Part shown: one piece after another, positions 35,679-46,085 of the stretch | Layout: every line of letters begins with the position of its first letter | Position numbering within the stretch: position 1 is the first letter of the stretch | Assembly (NCBI RefSeq): GCF_003611035.1 | Contig: NZ_CP030033.1 | Location: 3,100,001-3,164,000, forward strand | Direction: 5' to 3' | DNA length: 64,000 bases | Source of the DNA: Cryobacterium soli | Lineage (GTDB): Bacteria; Actinomycetota; Actinomycetes; Actinomycetales; Microbacteriaceae | Notes under the pieces: generated by a model | Database searches by the model: none | What the model saw: the letters and a program-made list of their open reading frames with translations, nothing else | What the model was told of the DNA's origin: nothing | Translations under genes and position numbers: made by a program

Positions 35679-37552
35679 CGAGCCTCCGCAGCGGGCACGG
35701 TATCGCCCGCATCCACCGTCGCGTCGAGGGCGTCGAGCACCCGCCGCACCTGGGCGACGGAGTCCAGCCGGGTGACGAGCCAGCCGAGAAGCGGCGGCAC
35801 GGTGATCCCGGCCCGCGCGAGCAGGTCGCCCTGGCGCAGCACCTCGATGACCGAACCGTCCGCGACGATCCGGCCGCCCGCCACGACGAGCACCCGGTCG
35901 GCGAAGGTCGCGACGGTGCGCAGGTCGTGGCTGCACAGCAGGATGCCGCGCCCGGCCCGCGCGGCCCGGCGGAAGGCTGCGATCGTGGCGATGGTCGAAC
36001 GACGGTCGAGGCCGAGCGTCGGCTCGTCGGCGAGCAGGCTGGGTCGTTCGTGAACGAGCATCGCCGCGAGGCTGACCTTGCGTTTCTGGCCGCCGGAGAG
36101 TCGGTACGGGTTCCGGTCGGCGAGCGGGCCGAGCCCGTGCTCGGTGAGCACCCGGTCCACCCGCGCGGAGCCGGCCGGCAGCCCCACGGCGATCTCCTCC
36201 CGCACTGTGTTGCCGAGGAACTGGTGCTCCGGGTTCTGGAAGACCAGGCCGGGCCGCGCACCGGTCACGGTGCCGCCGGCCGGAGCGAGCAGGCCTGCCA
36301 GGGTGAGCAGCAGCGATGACTTGCCGGCACCGTTGCGACCGAGCACGGCCACGATCTCGCCTGCGCGCAGCTCGAGGTTGACGCCGCTGAGCAGCACCCG
36401 CCGACCCTCGGTTCGTCCGTCGCCCGCAGGATGTCCGCCGCGTGCGGCATGCCCGTCGCCCGCGTCGAGCGCGGCCCGGCGGAACGGCCACTGCCGACGC
36501 CGCACCGGCCGAGGTGCCAACTCCCGGCTGACCGCGAGGTCGCGGCCGGCCAGCACCACCGGGCCGAACGCCTCCGATACACAAGCCCCAGGCCCCTCAT
36601 TCGCCAGCCTCAGCAGCGCCCGCTGCACGTCCGGCGCAGCGAGCCCGCCGGAGAGGCCGAGCGCGGCCTGCAGTTCGATCTCGCCGGGCAGCCAGCAGCC
36701 GGCCCGGTGCAGCTCGCCCGCTGCCGCCGGCAGCACGGATGCGGTCGGCCCGTCGTGCGTGATTCTCCCGTTGGCGCCGAGCACGATGCACCTCTCCGGC
36801 AGCCCGGCGACGCCGAGGCTGCCCGCGTACTCGTCGAGACGGTGTTCCACCAGCAGCACCGCGACGGTGCCGGGCCGGGCCGCGGCGTCGACAGCGTCGC
36901 GCACCTGACGCAGCCCGTCGGCATCCAGCATCGAGGTCGGCTCGTCGAGCACCAGGATGTCGGGGCGGCCGATCAGCGCCGCCGCGAGCGCCACACGCTG
37001 GCTCTCCCCGCCCGACAGGGAGCCGGTCTGACGGTCGCGCAGCCGGCCGGCGCCCACAATTGCGAGGACGGCATCGATGCGGTCGGAGATCCCCGCCGGT
37101 GGCACGGCCCGGTTTTCCAGAACAAAGGCGAGCTCCTGTTCCACCCCGGGCAGGCACACGGCCGAGTCCGGGTCCTGCGGCAGCACGCCGAGGTGGCGGG
37201 AGAGCTCCACCACCTCGGTGGCGAGGGCGTCGCGGCCGGCCACGGTGACCGATCCGGTGACCTGGGCGATCACAGAGTGCGGTACCACCCCGGTGATCGT
37301 GGCCAGCAGGGTGGACTTGCCGGCCCCGGACGGGCCGAACAGCACCACACGCTCCCCGGCGGCGATGGTGAAGCTGGCGCCATGCAGCACGGCGCGGTCC
37401 TGCCGGGGAAAGGTGACGGTGACATCCCGGAACGCAACCGCGGGCAATGCGACCGCGGGGACAGCAGCGGCAGGCACAGCGACGGCAGGCACAGCGACAG
37501 TCGGCACAGCGCCAGTAGGCACAGCCGCGGCGGGCACTCCTGTGTCGGACAC
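35675..37552 (-). CDS. ykoD: Fused double ATPase of ECF thiamine/HMP transporter (YkoD)
   Basis: 625 residues from GTG 37552. Two complete ABC nucleotide-binding domains in one chain. First: Walker A GPSGAGKST (73-81), signature LSGGESQR, Walker B ILVLDEPT. Second: GRNGAGKSS, LSGGQKRK, SLLADEPTLGLD. The two are joined by about 70 residues. Before the first domain comes an unusual 35-residue run of VPxxA pentapeptides (VPAAAVPTGAVPTVAVPAVA), visible as near-identical short DNA repeats. It powers uptake with YkoC and YkoE. Eight bases separate it from ykoE. Confidence 0.93.
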   Translation of the reverse strand: MSDTGVPAAAVPTGAVPTVAVPAVAVPAAAVPAVALPAVAFRDVTVTFPRQDRAVLHGASFTIAAGERVVLFGPSGAGKSTLLATITGVVPHSVIAQVTGSVTVAGRDALATEVVELSRHLGVLPQDPDSAVCLPGVEQELAFVLENRAVPPAGISDRIDAVLAIVGAGRLRDRQTGSLSGGESQRVALAAALIGRPDILVLDEPTSMLDADGLRQVRDAVDAAARPGTVAVLLVEHRLDEYAGSLGVAGLPERCIVLGANGRITHDGPTASVLPAAAGELHRAGCWLPGEIELQAALGLSGGLAAPDVQRALLRLANEGPGACVSEAFGPVVLAGRDLAVSRELAPRPVRRRQWPFRRAALDAGDGHAARGGHPAGDGRTEGRRVLLSGVNLELRAGEIVAVLGRNGAGKSSLLLTLAGLLAPAGGTVTGARPGLVFQNPEHQFLGNTVREEIAVGLPAGSARVDRVLTEHGLGPLADRNPYRLSGGQKRKVSLAAMLVHERPSLLADEPTLGLDRRSTIATIAAFRRAARAGRGILLCSHDLRTVATFADRVLVVAGGRIVADGSVIEVLRQGDLLARAGITVPPLLGWLVTRLDSVAQVRRVLDALDATVDAGDTVPAAEAR

Positions 37553-37560
37553 GCCCCGGC

Positions 37561-38187
37561 CTAGGAGTTCAGCGCGCGGCCGATGGCGTAGTTGTCGACC
37601 ACGCCCGTCTTGGCCAGCGCATCCACGATCACCTTGGCCAGCAGACCCCCCAGGATGACGCCGGAAGCCAGCTGGATACCCAATCGGAGGAAGAACAGGT
37701 CCTGGCCGAACCAGCCGGACCGGAAGGCGGAGAAGATGAACACGAAGCCCGATCCGAGCAGCCCGGACAGCGCGTAACTACCCCAGCCGAAGGACGAATA
37801 TCGGCGCAGCGCGAAGGGCAGTTCGCTGCCGGCTCCCTGGATCGCGGCGGCGACGAAGAGCATCGGCCCGACCGCCGAACCGAGGAAGACGACTTCGATG
37901 ACCGACGCCAGAACCTCGGCGATCACCCCGGCGAACCGGGTGCGCACGATGGCGACGGCGATGGGCGCCACGAGCAGCCACCCGCCCAGCAGCACGTGCT
38001 GCGCGAGGTCGCCCGCCGGTCCGAGCAGGATCGACAGCCCGGTCCACGCCTGCACGAGTGCCCAGTAGAGGAAGCCGAAGACCACCCCGAGTACGACGAT
38101 GAGCACGAGGTCCTTGAGGGTGAAACGGTGGATGGGGCGGGTGGCGGATGCGGTGGAGGCGACGGTGGAGGAGGGTGCAGCAGGCAT
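37561..38187 (-). CDS. ykoE: ECF transporter S component YkoE (thiamine/HMP binding)
   Basis: 208 residues from ATG 38187, chosen because GAAGGA lies at the right distance; an ATG at 38202 is embedded in that ribosome site. Five to six membrane helices; HRFTLKDLVLIVVLGVVFGF at the start and the GAGSELPFALRRYSSFGWGS segment fit the YkoE family. It captures the pyrimidine or thiamine substrate for the ECF complex. Placement under a TPP riboswitch supports the substrate. 184 bases lie between it and ykoF. Confidence 0.9.
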   Translation of the reverse strand: MPAAPSSTVASTASATRPIHRFTLKDLVLIVVLGVVFGFLYWALVQAWTGLSILLGPAGDLAQHVLLGGWLLVAPIAVAIVRTRFAGVIAEVLASVIEVVFLGSAVGPMLFVAAAIQGAGSELPFALRRYSSFGWGSYALSGLLGSGFVFIFSAFRSGWFGQDLFFLRLGIQLASGVILGGLLAKVIVDALAKTGVVDNYAIGRALNS

Positions 38188-38371
38188 GGTGGTGTCCTTC
38201 ATGAGAGAGGGAAAGAGGGGTGTGCCAGACGATGGCAGGGGATGCACACGGAGGCGTGCCGGGAACGGCCACGGTGGCCGAATAGAGAATCGGAATCGGA
38301 CGTGCCGAGCCGACGCGGGAGGTCCGCGGGTGTTCTGCCGCCAGGTCAGACGGCGCCCGGCGTGGGCCGGA

Positions 38372-39016
38372 TCAGCGCGCGGAGGGGCTGTTGATCGACA
38401 GCGTGAGGTGACTGGTGACGTGCTGCACGCTCTGCCCCACGAGGATCCAGCCGGCCGCGGCCGTCTGCAGCACGGTGGCGAGGTCGCCCTGCAGTCGCGT
38501 CACGAAGTGCTCGGACGCGACGAAGCTGCCGTTCGCCTTGGCGAAGTCGATCGCGGCATAGATGTCGCGCATGTGGTCGGGCTGTGTTCCGGGGCGGCCG
38601 CCGTCGTCGAGCGGGTACAGCGCCCACTCGCCCGCGGCGATGATGCCCACGGGAGTCGCCGCGGGGATCTCGCTGCGCAGCGGCCCGGCACCGCCGGGCA
38701 GGGCGCAGACGACCTCGCCGGGGCATCCGCGGGAGAAGTGCACGGTGGCGGTCACATGGCGGCCGCTCCGCGCGGCCGCGCCGATGAGGTCGGTGAGGTA
38801 GCGCAGAATGTCGGCCTCGGCGCCGCCGACGAAGGTGCTCACGACACCGGTGTCCACGGTGAGGCCGGCGGTGTCGGTGCTCCGGATGGCGTCCAGGATG
38901 ATGTCGGCGTAGCGGTCGCTCATCACGGCAAGCGTGATGCGAGCGCCCACGCCGAATTCGAGCGGCGTGAAAGCCGCCGGCGCCAGGTCGGGCAGGGTGG
39001 GGGTGGGATGTGTCAT
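38372..39016 (-). CDS. ykoF: YkoF-family thiamine/HMP-binding protein
   Basis: 214 residues made of two YkoF repeats (about 17-105 and 130-205). The first carries FGVGARITLAVMSDRYADII and a TVDTGVVSTFVGG strand, the second LYPLDDG and a HMRDIYAAIDFAKANGSF stretch. In B. subtilis YkoF is a dimer that binds thiamine and likely HMP, and is encoded with ykoEDC just as here. First gene after the TPP riboswitch. Confidence 0.9.
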   Translation of the reverse strand: MTHPTPTLPDLAPAAFTPLEFGVGARITLAVMSDRYADIILDAIRSTDTAGLTVDTGVVSTFVGGAEADILRYLTDLIGAAARSGRHVTATVHFSRGCPGEVVCALPGGAGPLRSEIPAATPVGIIAAGEWALYPLDDGGRPGTQPDHMRDIYAAIDFAKANGSFVASEHFVTRLQGDLATVLQTAAAGWILVGQSVQHVTSHLTLSINSPSAR

Positions 39017-39064
39017 GTCGCGCCTTCTGTCGGTGAACAGGGCACGGGATGGTGTTGAGTGCGT

Positions 39065-39150
39065 TCTCCCTGCGCTGGCATGATCCAGATCAGGTTCAAC
39101 GGTCGAAGCTTAGGAAGCTTCCTCTCAGCCCGGCTTACCGGACTCCCGTG
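39065..39150 (-). ncRNA. TPP riboswitch (THI element) controlling ykoFEDC
   Basis: Read on the minus strand it opens CACGGGAGTCCGG, carries GGGCTGAGAGGAAG (the CUGAGA pyrimidine-sensing turn), then the diagnostic TTGAACCTGATCTGGATCAT and TGCCAGCGCAGGGAG (pyrophosphate-sensor helix). All core elements of the thiamine pyrophosphate aptamer are in order. It ends about 50 bases before the ykoF start, so translation or termination control of the operon by TPP is expected. Confidence 0.97.
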
Positions 39151-39228
39151 TACAGCACCGACCATACACGGTCGCGACGTTCGCGCGTTCAGCGTGACGC
39201 CGCGGGTCAGGCGTGATGCGCGGGCACG

Positions 39229-39268
39229 GCGCCACTGCGCCCGTGGCACGCCACCCGCGGAGCGGCGC
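39229..39268. repeat. 40-bp GC-rich palindromic repeat, copy 4
   Basis: Opens GCGCCACTGCGCCCGTGG and closes GGAGCGGCGC with central GGCACGCC. Exactly 40 bases. Lies between the TPP riboswitch and the end of the DUF3817 gene. Confidence 0.8.
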
Positions 39269-39325
39269 GTGACCCGCGCACGACGAACGGGCCGCGTCGA
39301 GCGCTGGCCGCGGTGTCGGCGAAGG

Positions 39326-39796
39326 TCAGGCGCCGCCGCCGGGCGGGCCCATCACGAGCAGGGTCGTGAAGACGGCGACCAGGCCGACCACCAGAACGGA
39401 TGCCAACAGTAGCGGCCGTGCCAGACCGACGCGGAGCAGCCGGCTCACCACGGTGTGGTCCCGGGGGTCGTCCGTGGCCTCCCGGCGCCAGCCGCCGTCG
39501 AGCAGGTTGCGGCGCTCGAGCCAGCGGTCGAACGGGATCGTGGCGTAGGGCACCACGGCGGTGGACACGGCGAGGAGCATCAGCCGGGGACGCCAGTGCT
39601 GGTTGACACCCACGAGCACAGCGGTGATCCCGTACGCCAGGAACACCAGCCCGTGCACGAAGCCGCCCACCCGCACCGCGCCGTCCCCGAAGTCGCCCGG
39701 CGCGAACACGTACTTGAGCAGCATCGCGGTGATCAGGATCGTCCAGGTGATCGCCTCGGCGATGGACAGGATGCGGTAGAGCAGGCGGGGTGACAC
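39326..39796 (-). CDS. DUF3817 membrane protein
   Basis: 156 residues from GTG 39796 (MSPRLLYRILSIAEAITWTI), with AGGAG eight bases upstream. The first 100 residues are the DUF3817 domain with three membrane helices (HGLVFLAYGITAVLVGVNQ); about 25 polar residues follow and then a final C-terminal membrane helix. Common in actinobacteria, function unknown. Confidence 0.85.
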   Translation of the reverse strand: MSPRLLYRILSIAEAITWTILITAMLLKYVFAPGDFGDGAVRVGGFVHGLVFLAYGITAVLVGVNQHWRPRLMLLAVSTAVVPYATIPFDRWLERRNLLDGGWRREATDDPRDHTVVSRLLRVGLARPLLLASVLVVGLVAVFTTLLVMGPPGGGA

Positions 39797-39917
39797 GGGG
39801 AGGACTCCTGGAAGCGTGATCGGCGGGCAGGTCAGACTCCAGCCTGTCAGGCCCGCCTGAGCGGAGCATCCGTCGAAGGATGGAACCTCTGCCAGGCCGC
39901 TGTGCCAGCATGAGGTC

Positions 39918-40943
39918 ATGACGTACCTTCCCGCAGACACCCGTTACGAGTCCATGCCGTACCGCCGCACCGGGCGCAGCGGCCTCAAGCTGCCCGCGAT
40001 CTCGCTGGGCCTCTGGCAGAACTTCGGCGGCACCGTGCCCGTTGAGACGCAACGCGCGATCCTGCGGCGGGCCTTCGACCTCGGGGTCACCCACTTCGAC
40101 CTGGCCAACAACTACGGCCCGCCCTACGGCAGCGCCGAGACAAACTTCGGCCGTATCTTCGGCGAGGACTTCTCCGCCCACCGCGACGAGGTCGTCATCT
40201 CCACCAAGGCCGGCTACGACATGTGGCCGGGGCCGTACGGTGACTTCGGCTCGCGCAAGTACCTGCTGTCCAGCCTCGACCAGTCGCTGAACCGGATGGG
40301 TCTGGACTACGTCGACATCTTCTACTCCCACCGCGCCGACCCGGAAACCCCGCTCGAGGAGACCATGGGCGCGCTGCACACGGCCGTCACGAGCGGCCGG
40401 GCGTTGTACGCCGGCATCTCCTCGTATTCACCGGAGCGCACCCGGCAGGCCGCCGCGATCCTGGCCGATCTGGGCACGCCGCTGCTGATCCACCAGCCGT
40501 CCTATTCGATGTTCAACCGCTGGGTCGAAGACGGCCTGCTCGACACCCTCGACGACCTCGGCGTCGGCTGCATCGCGTTCTCCCCGCTGGCCCAGGGGCT
40601 GCTCACCGACCGCTACCTCAACGGGGTGCCGGAGGGCTCGCGCGCGTCGCAGGCCGGGTCGATGAGCCACGACATGGTGAACGAGGCGACGGTGGGGCGC
40701 ATCCGTGCCCTCACCGAGATCGCGGATGCGCGCGGCCAGTCGCTCGCGCAGCTCGCGCTGTCCTGGGTGCTTCGGCGGGGCACCGTCACCTCGGCGCTCG
40801 TGGGTGCGTCGTCGGTCACCCAGCTGGAGACGAACATCGCCGCGATCGACAATCTCGTCTTCACCGATGAGGAGATCGCCGCGATCGACGAGCACGCCGT
40901 CGACTTGGGCATCAACCTTTGGGAACCCTCCAGCGCCGTCTAG
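39918..40943 (+). CDS. Aldo/keto reductase, YghZ/Gpr (L-glyceraldehyde 3-phosphate reductase) type
   Basis: 341 residues. Distinctive opening YESMPYRRTGRSGLKLPAIS and LGLWQNFGG are those of the YghZ group, which reduces L-glyceraldehyde 3-phosphate and methylglyoxal with NADPH. Tetrad: Asp and Tyr in FDLANNYGPPYGSAE, Lys in VVISTKAGY, His in IFYSHRAD. Probably a detoxification enzyme for triose-phosphate by-products. Alone in its unit. Confidence 0.92.
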   Translation: MTYLPADTRYESMPYRRTGRSGLKLPAISLGLWQNFGGTVPVETQRAILRRAFDLGVTHFDLANNYGPPYGSAETNFGRIFGEDFSAHRDEVVISTKAGYDMWPGPYGDFGSRKYLLSSLDQSLNRMGLDYVDIFYSHRADPETPLEETMGALHTAVTSGRALYAGISSYSPERTRQAAAILADLGTPLLIHQPSYSMFNRWVEDGLLDTLDDLGVGCIAFSPLAQGLLTDRYLNGVPEGSRASQAGSMSHDMVNEATVGRIRALTEIADARGQSLAQLALSWVLRRGTVTSALVGASSVTQLETNIAAIDNLVFTDEEIAAIDEHAVDLGINLWEPSSAV

Positions 40944-40979
40944 GCCCCACACCCACCACCGAGTCGTCCCTTAACGCAC

Positions 40980-41006
40980 GAATTGCCCCGGCGCACCGGG
41001 GCAATT
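40980..41006. terminator. Bidirectional terminator between aldo/keto reductase and purQ
   Basis: GAATTGCCCCGG pairs perfectly with CCGGGGCAATTC around the four-base loop CGCA, in the 87-base gap between the two convergent genes. A 12-bp stem, AT-rich at its base. Confidence 0.85.
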
Positions 41007-41030
41007 CATGTCAAACAGAGGCGCAGAAAC

Positions 41031-41728
<698 letters not shown>

Positions 41729-41729
<1 letters not shown>

Positions 41730-41998
41730 CAGTGCGTTTCCCCGGCGGCGACCTCGAGCACGTAGACGTCGGTCACGTCCTCGATCACGGAGTTGGAGAG
41801 CACAGTGTCGGCGAGTTCCTGTACCTCGGCGAGCAGCGCGGCGTCCGCGGGACCCTCCACGGTGAGTTCGAATCGCTTGCCGACGCGCACGCCGGTGAAC
41901 TCGGTCTTGCCGAGGCGGCGGAGGGCGCCGGCGACGGCCTTGCCCTGGGGATCGAGCAGTTCTGCCTTGGGCATAACTTCTACGACGATGGTTGGCAT
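41729..41998 (-). CDS. purS: FGAM synthase subunit PurS
   Basis: 89 residues, typical. The small PurS subunit bridges PurQ and PurL. Visible marks: [20 protein letters not shown] and the RVGKRFEL strand. No enzymatic residues expected. First gene of the purS-purQ unit; 39 bases after the kynU stop, so readthrough from the kynurenine operon is conceivable. Confidence 0.95.
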
Positions 41999-42037
41999 GG
42001 CTCACTCCGTAAGACGTCGGGGGCGGATGCGTCGATT

Positions 42038-43366
42038 CTACAGGCCTGCAGCCGGGGCGAGTCCGGCCTGACCGAGCAGGATGCCGCGCAGCACGTCGCG
42101 CACGGCCGCGACGCCCTCGTAGGTCTCCACGAAGCTGGTGCTCAGCGGCGACAAGCCGATCCGCAGGCCCTCCGGGGCGCGGAAGTCGGGGATTACGTCG
42201 TGTTCCCAGAGAATCCGGGTGACCTGGCGCATCGCCGGGTGGTCCACGGTGAGGTGGCCGCCGCGGTGGGTGTGCTCGCGCGGGGAGGCCACGGTGACGC
42301 CGAGCGGCACCAGCCAGGCATCCACCAGTTCGAGCGCGAACTCGGTCAGCGCCACCGACTTGGCCCGTACCTGGTCGATGCCCACCTCGTCGATCATGCC
42401 GATGGTGTCCTGCATGGCGAGCATGCCCACGATCGCCGGCGTGCCGCTCATGAAGCGACGGATGCCCTCGGCCGGCACGTACTGCGGCCCCATCGCGAAC
42501 ACGTCGGCGGCGCCCATCCACCCCTGGATCGGCTGGGACAGATCGGGCTGCAGCTCGGCGCGCACGTAGCCGTACGCGGGAGCTCCCGGGCCGCCGTTGA
42601 GGTACTTGTAGCTGCAGCCCACGGCCAGGTCGACGCCGTCGAGATCGAGGTTGATCGGGACCGAACCGGCCGAGTGGCAGAGGTCCCAGAGCACGAGCGC
42701 GCCGGCCTCGTGCACGGCGGCGGTGATCGCGGGCACGTCGGCCAGGAACCCGGAGCGGTAGGCCACATGGCTGAGCACCACGAGCGCGGTCTGCGGGCCC
42801 ACGACGGCGCGCACCTGGTCCACGGTGACGCCGCCTGTGGTGCTCGACTCGATCCAGCGCAGGGTGAGGCCGCGTTCGGCGGCGATGCCGGCCAGCACGT
42901 AGCGGTCGGTCGGAAAGTTGTCGGTGTCGAGCACGATCTCGCTGCGGGCCGGCAGCGAGTCCACGGCCGCGCGGGCGAGCTTGTACAGGGTGACGGTGGT
43001 GGAGTCGCCGATGTACACCTGGCCGGGGGCGGCGCCGAGCGCGGCCCGGCCGAGGGCGTCGCCGATGGTGAGGGGCAGCTGCATCCACTCGTCGTCCCAG
43101 CCGCGGATCAGCCGGGTACCCCAGGCACCGGTGAGGAATTCGTTGATGCGCTCCACGCTGGCGATAGTGGGCCGGCCGAGGGAGTTGCCGTCGAGATAGG
43201 CCACCGGGTTCGCCGGGGCGGATGCGCCGGCCACGCCGGCCGATCTGTCGTCGAGCCCCACGAACCGGCGGCGGTAGTGGCCGAGGCCGTCGATGCGGTC
43301 CATCCGGCGGGCGAAGGCGAGGTGGGCGTCGAGGCCCTCGGTCACGCTGCTGTCGTGCTGGGTCAT
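42038..43366 (-). CDS. kynU: Kynureninase KynU
   Basis: 442 residues, PLP fold-type I enzyme cleaving kynurenine to anthranilate and alanine. PLP lysine in [12 protein letters not shown], the Asp ring-nitrogen partner in [11 protein letters not shown], and phosphate-binding STTVTLYK. Conserved [10 protein letters not shown] near the N-terminus. Its start overlaps the amidohydrolase stop (ATGA), placing it third in the operon after tryptophan dioxygenase. Confidence 0.95.
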   Translation of the reverse strand: MTQHDSSVTEGLDAHLAFARRMDRIDGLGHYRRRFVGLDDRSAGVAGASAPANPVAYLDGNSLGRPTIASVERINEFLTGAWGTRLIRGWDDEWMQLPLTIGDALGRAALGAAPGQVYIGDSTTVTLYKLARAAVDSLPARSEIVLDTDNFPTDRYVLAGIAAERGLTLRWIESSTTGGVTVDQVRAVVGPQTALVVLSHVAYRSGFLADVPAITAAVHEAGALVLWDLCHSAGSVPINLDLDGVDLAVGCSYKYLNGGPGAPAYGYVRAELQPDLSQPIQGWMGAADVFAMGPQYVPAEGIRRFMSGTPAIVGMLAMQDTIGMIDEVGIDQVRAKSVALTEFALELVDAWLVPLGVTVASPREHTHRGGHLTVDHPAMRQVTRILWEHDVIPDFRAPEGLRIGLSPLSTSFVETYEGVAAVRDVLRGILLGQAGLAPAAGL

Positions 43367-44337
43367 GAGTGGTGGTCCTCGAGGTCGGGCCGGGTGAGCG
43401 AGCGGGAGTGCGGCGGACGGGTGGTCACTGAGGGAACGGGCTGTGAGCGAGCGCCGAGCAGCCAGTCGGTGAATCCGGCCAGGTCCCGCGGGTCGGCGGG
43501 GCGGTCGCCGGGTATAAAGGTAACCCGGTGCCCGGCTGCGTCCGGCCCGGCGGCGCGGTGAGCCGGGGTGCGGCTCGGGAAGTCTGCCGTGAGCGCGGCG
43601 AGCACCTCGTCGGGTGTGAGGCCGCAGGCCAGCAGCGCCTCGATCTCGCGCCGGTTCAGCCCCACCGGCAGCGGACCGTTGCCCAGGTCGGTGCCGTAGA
43701 GCACCCGGCCGCCCGCGGCGTGGAATCGGGCCAGGTTGTCGCTCGCCACCCCGAACGCCCTGGACGGGTCGCCCCAGCCGTGGATGTCCAGGGTGCTGAT
43801 CCAGGTCATCCGGCCGGCCATGGCGGTGAGCAACTTCTCCGGCAGGGGCTCGCTGAACGGCGTGTGTGCGAGCAGGTCGACCCCGGCGTCGAACGCGGCG
43901 GACGCCTGGCCGGCGCCCTCGGTGTGGGCGGTGACGGGCAGCATCCGGTCGTGTGCGGCGGCCACGATCGCCGCGAGGGTATCGGCGGCGAGCACGGGCC
44001 CGGCGGCGGAGTTGAGGGTGACCTTGATCACGGATGCGCCGGCGGCGGCCTGCCGGGCCACGGCCGCGGCGGCGTCGGTCGGGCCGGCCACCGCGCAGGC
44101 GCTGCCCGCGGGGGCCCAGGCCTGCCGGCTCGGGTATCCGCCGGGGGCGCCGAGAAACTGCCCGGCAAAGCGCGCCTCGGGCGCGTCGTCGGCAGCGGGG
44201 CCGGCGTCGCCGGCCGAGCCGGGCGTCCAGCCGCCGAGGTCGAGCACCCGGGAGATGCCACCGGCGGCCAGCCCTGCTGGGTCGATCAACGCCAGATGAA
44301 CGTGAGCGTCGAGGAACCCGGGCAGCTGCACCGTCAC
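43363..44337 (-). CDS. Amidohydrolase-family protein in the kynurenine operon (possible formamidase)
   Basis: 324 residues from GTG 44337 ([17 protein letters not shown]), overlapping the dioxygenase stop as GTGA. Amidohydrolase barrel marks: HxH at residues 12 and 14, later His in PVTAHTEG and LLAHTPF, and Asp in LYGTDLGN. No carboxylated Lys is obvious; VIKVTLN may supply one. It occupies the place where kynurenine formamidase (kynB) is expected between kynA and kynU, and no other formamidase is visible. Hydrolysis of N-formylkynurenine by this protein is therefore a reasonable inference but unproven. Confidence 0.75.
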   Translation of the reverse strand: MTVQLPGFLDAHVHLALIDPAGLAAGGISRVLDLGGWTPGSAGDAGPAADDAPEARFAGQFLGAPGGYPSRQAWAPAGSACAVAGPTDAAAAVARQAAAGASVIKVTLNSAAGPVLAADTLAAIVAAAHDRMLPVTAHTEGAGQASAAFDAGVDLLAHTPFSEPLPEKLLTAMAGRMTWISTLDIHGWGDPSRAFGVASDNLARFHAAGGRVLYGTDLGNGPLPVGLNRREIEALLACGLTPDEVLAALTADFPSRTPAHRAAGPDAAGHRVTFIPGDRPADPRDLAGFTDWLLGARSQPVPSVTTRPPHSRSLTRPDLEDHHS

Positions 44338-45188
44338 CGGCCCACCTCGGTGCGCACGGCGAACAGCTCGGGGAAGAAGGTGAGTTCGAGCGCCTTCTGC
44401 AGGAATGCGGCTCCGCTGGATCCGCCGGTGCCGGGCTTCATGCCGATGATGCGCTGCACGGTCTTGAGGTGCCGGAACCGCCAGAGCTGGAAGTTGTCCT
44501 CGAGGTCGACGAGTTCCTCGCAGGCCTCGTACACGTTCCAATTGTCGGTGTGGTTCTCGTATATTCCACGGAAGGTATGCACCAGTTCGGGGTGCAGCAC
44601 CCAGGCCTCGGTGACGTCGCGGTCGAGTACCGTGGCCGGCACGTCGAAGCCCTGGCGGTGCAGGTAGCGCAGGAATTCGTCGTAGATGCTCGGCGCCTCG
44701 TACACCTCGGTGAGCAGGGCATGGGCCTCAGCATCCGCGGCGAACAGCTCGAGCATGCGCGGATGCTTGTTGCCGAGCACGAACTCCACCGCACGGTACT
44801 GGTAGGACTGGAATCCCGAGGAGCTGCCGAGGAAGTCCCGGAACTGGGCGTACTCGGTCGGGGTCAGGGTGGCGAGCACCGACCACTGCTCGGTGAGGGT
44901 GCGCTGGATGTGCTTGACCCGGGCGATGCCCTTCAGCGCCGGCGGCAGCCTGTCGTTGCGGAGGTTCTCCGCGGCCGCGCGCAGCTCGTGCAACACGAGC
45001 TTGAGCCAGAGCTCAGTGGTCTGGTGCTGGATGATGAAGAGCAGCTCGTCGTGGTGCTCCGGCGCACTCACGGGCTTCTGCGCCGACAACAGGGTGTCGA
45101 GGTCGAGGTAGCCGCCGTAGCTCATCCGCTCCCGGAAATCGGTGACGATCTCCGCCTCGAAGTCGCGGGTGTTGTTCTCGACTGACAC
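44334..45188 (-). CDS. kynA: Tryptophan 2,3-dioxygenase KynA
   Basis: 284 residues from GTG 45188, with GGAAGG eight bases upstream. Haem enzyme opening the indole ring of tryptophan to N-formylkynurenine. Signatures: [16 protein letters not shown], the haem-pocket histidine region [32 protein letters not shown] and the proximal His in [14 protein letters not shown]. First gene of the kynA-amidohydrolase-kynU operon, under a divergent TetR. Confidence 0.97.
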   Translation of the reverse strand: MSVENNTRDFEAEIVTDFRERMSYGGYLDLDTLLSAQKPVSAPEHHDELLFIIQHQTTELWLKLVLHELRAAAENLRNDRLPPALKGIARVKHIQRTLTEQWSVLATLTPTEYAQFRDFLGSSSGFQSYQYRAVEFVLGNKHPRMLELFAADAEAHALLTEVYEAPSIYDEFLRYLHRQGFDVPATVLDRDVTEAWVLHPELVHTFRGIYENHTDNWNVYEACEELVDLEDNFQLWRFRHLKTVQRIIGMKPGTGGSSGAAFLQKALELTFFPELFAVRTEVGR

Positions 45189-45259
45189 AGTGGCCTTCCC
45201 GCCGGGAACTCGTCGCGCCGCGGCTGTCCCTGAATTGTGTCTGTTCGGCACTGCAGGGT

Positions 45260-45297
45260 GCAACACGAGGTGTGCGGCCGACACGCCAGAGTGTTGC
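45260..45297. promoter_or_regulatory. Candidate operator in the kynA/TetR divergent region
   Basis: Outer arms GCAACAC (45260-45266) and GTGTTGC (45291-45297) with inner GTGT/ACAC around GCGGCCG form a nested inverted repeat 72 bases upstream of kynA and 77 bases upstream of the TetR gene. Likely binding site of that regulator. Confidence 0.5.
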
Positions 45298-45373
45298 GCG
45301 CCATTCGCCCGCACTGACCGGCGAGGAGGCCACCCTCCGAGGCCTCGGAGGAAGGGGATCTAGAATCAACCCC

Positions 45374-46075
45374 ATGACTACCTCTGCCCGGCCCCCGCAG
45401 GACGCGTCCCAGCCGCGGCGCCGCGACGCCAGGCAGAACCGCGAACGCCTCATCGACGAGGCGCGTAGGCTCATCGCCGAGGACGGGGTGGACGCCTCGC
45501 TCGAGGAGATCGCCCGCCGCGCCGACGTGGGCGTGGCCACCCTGTACCGCAACTTCCCCACCCGCGACGACCTCGTGCGGGCGCTCTACGACATCGCGCT
45601 GGCCGAACTCTTCGCCGTGCGTGAGGAGATCGCCGCTGCCCCCACGGCCTGGGCCGGAGTGGTGCTCTACACCGAGCGTCTCGCCGAATGGCTCGTCGCC
45701 GACCCGTCACTGCCGCCCATCCTCAAGCGGATGGCCACCATCGACCCCACGGCCCGGCCGTCGGTCGAGTTCGAGGGTTTCATCGCGTCCTTGGTGGCGC
45801 AGGCGAAGAAGGACGGTGACCTGCGCCCCGACGTCGACTCGATGGACCTGGCCGTGCTGGTCACCATGATCGGATCCCTCGGCACCCTCGGTGGCGGTTA
45901 CACCGGCCAGTGGCGCCGGCAGCTCTCCCTCGTGCTCGACGGACTGCGGATGCCGGAGAAGCCCCGGCCGAAGCTGCCCGGGCGTCCCCTGAGCGTCAAG
46001 GAGTTCCAGGCCACCGTGCACGGACTCACCCGGCGTGCCACGCGCGCCGCCCGCGGTTCCCGCGCAGCCCACTGA
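45374..46075 (+). CDS. TetR-family regulator divergent from the kynurenine operon
   Basis: 233 residues from ATG 45374 (MTTSARPPQDASQPRRRDAR). Helix-turn-helix at about 35-70: ASLEEIARRADVGVATLYRN with FPTRDDLV. The C-terminal ligand domain is the SbtR/TetR_C_33-like type (YTERLAEWLVADPSLPP). The last 25 residues are Arg/Ala-rich. Divergent arrangement suggests it represses kynA-kynU in response to tryptophan or a kynurenine; this is inferred. Confidence 0.88.
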   Translation: MTTSARPPQDASQPRRRDARQNRERLIDEARRLIAEDGVDASLEEIARRADVGVATLYRNFPTRDDLVRALYDIALAELFAVREEIAAAPTAWAGVVLYTERLAEWLVADPSLPPILKRMATIDPTARPSVEFEGFIASLVAQAKKDGDLRPDVDSMDLAVLVTMIGSLGTLGGGYTGQWRRQLSLVLDGLRMPEKPRPKLPGRPLSVKEFQATVHGLTRRATRAARGSRAAH

Positions 46076-46085
46076 CCCCGGCGGT

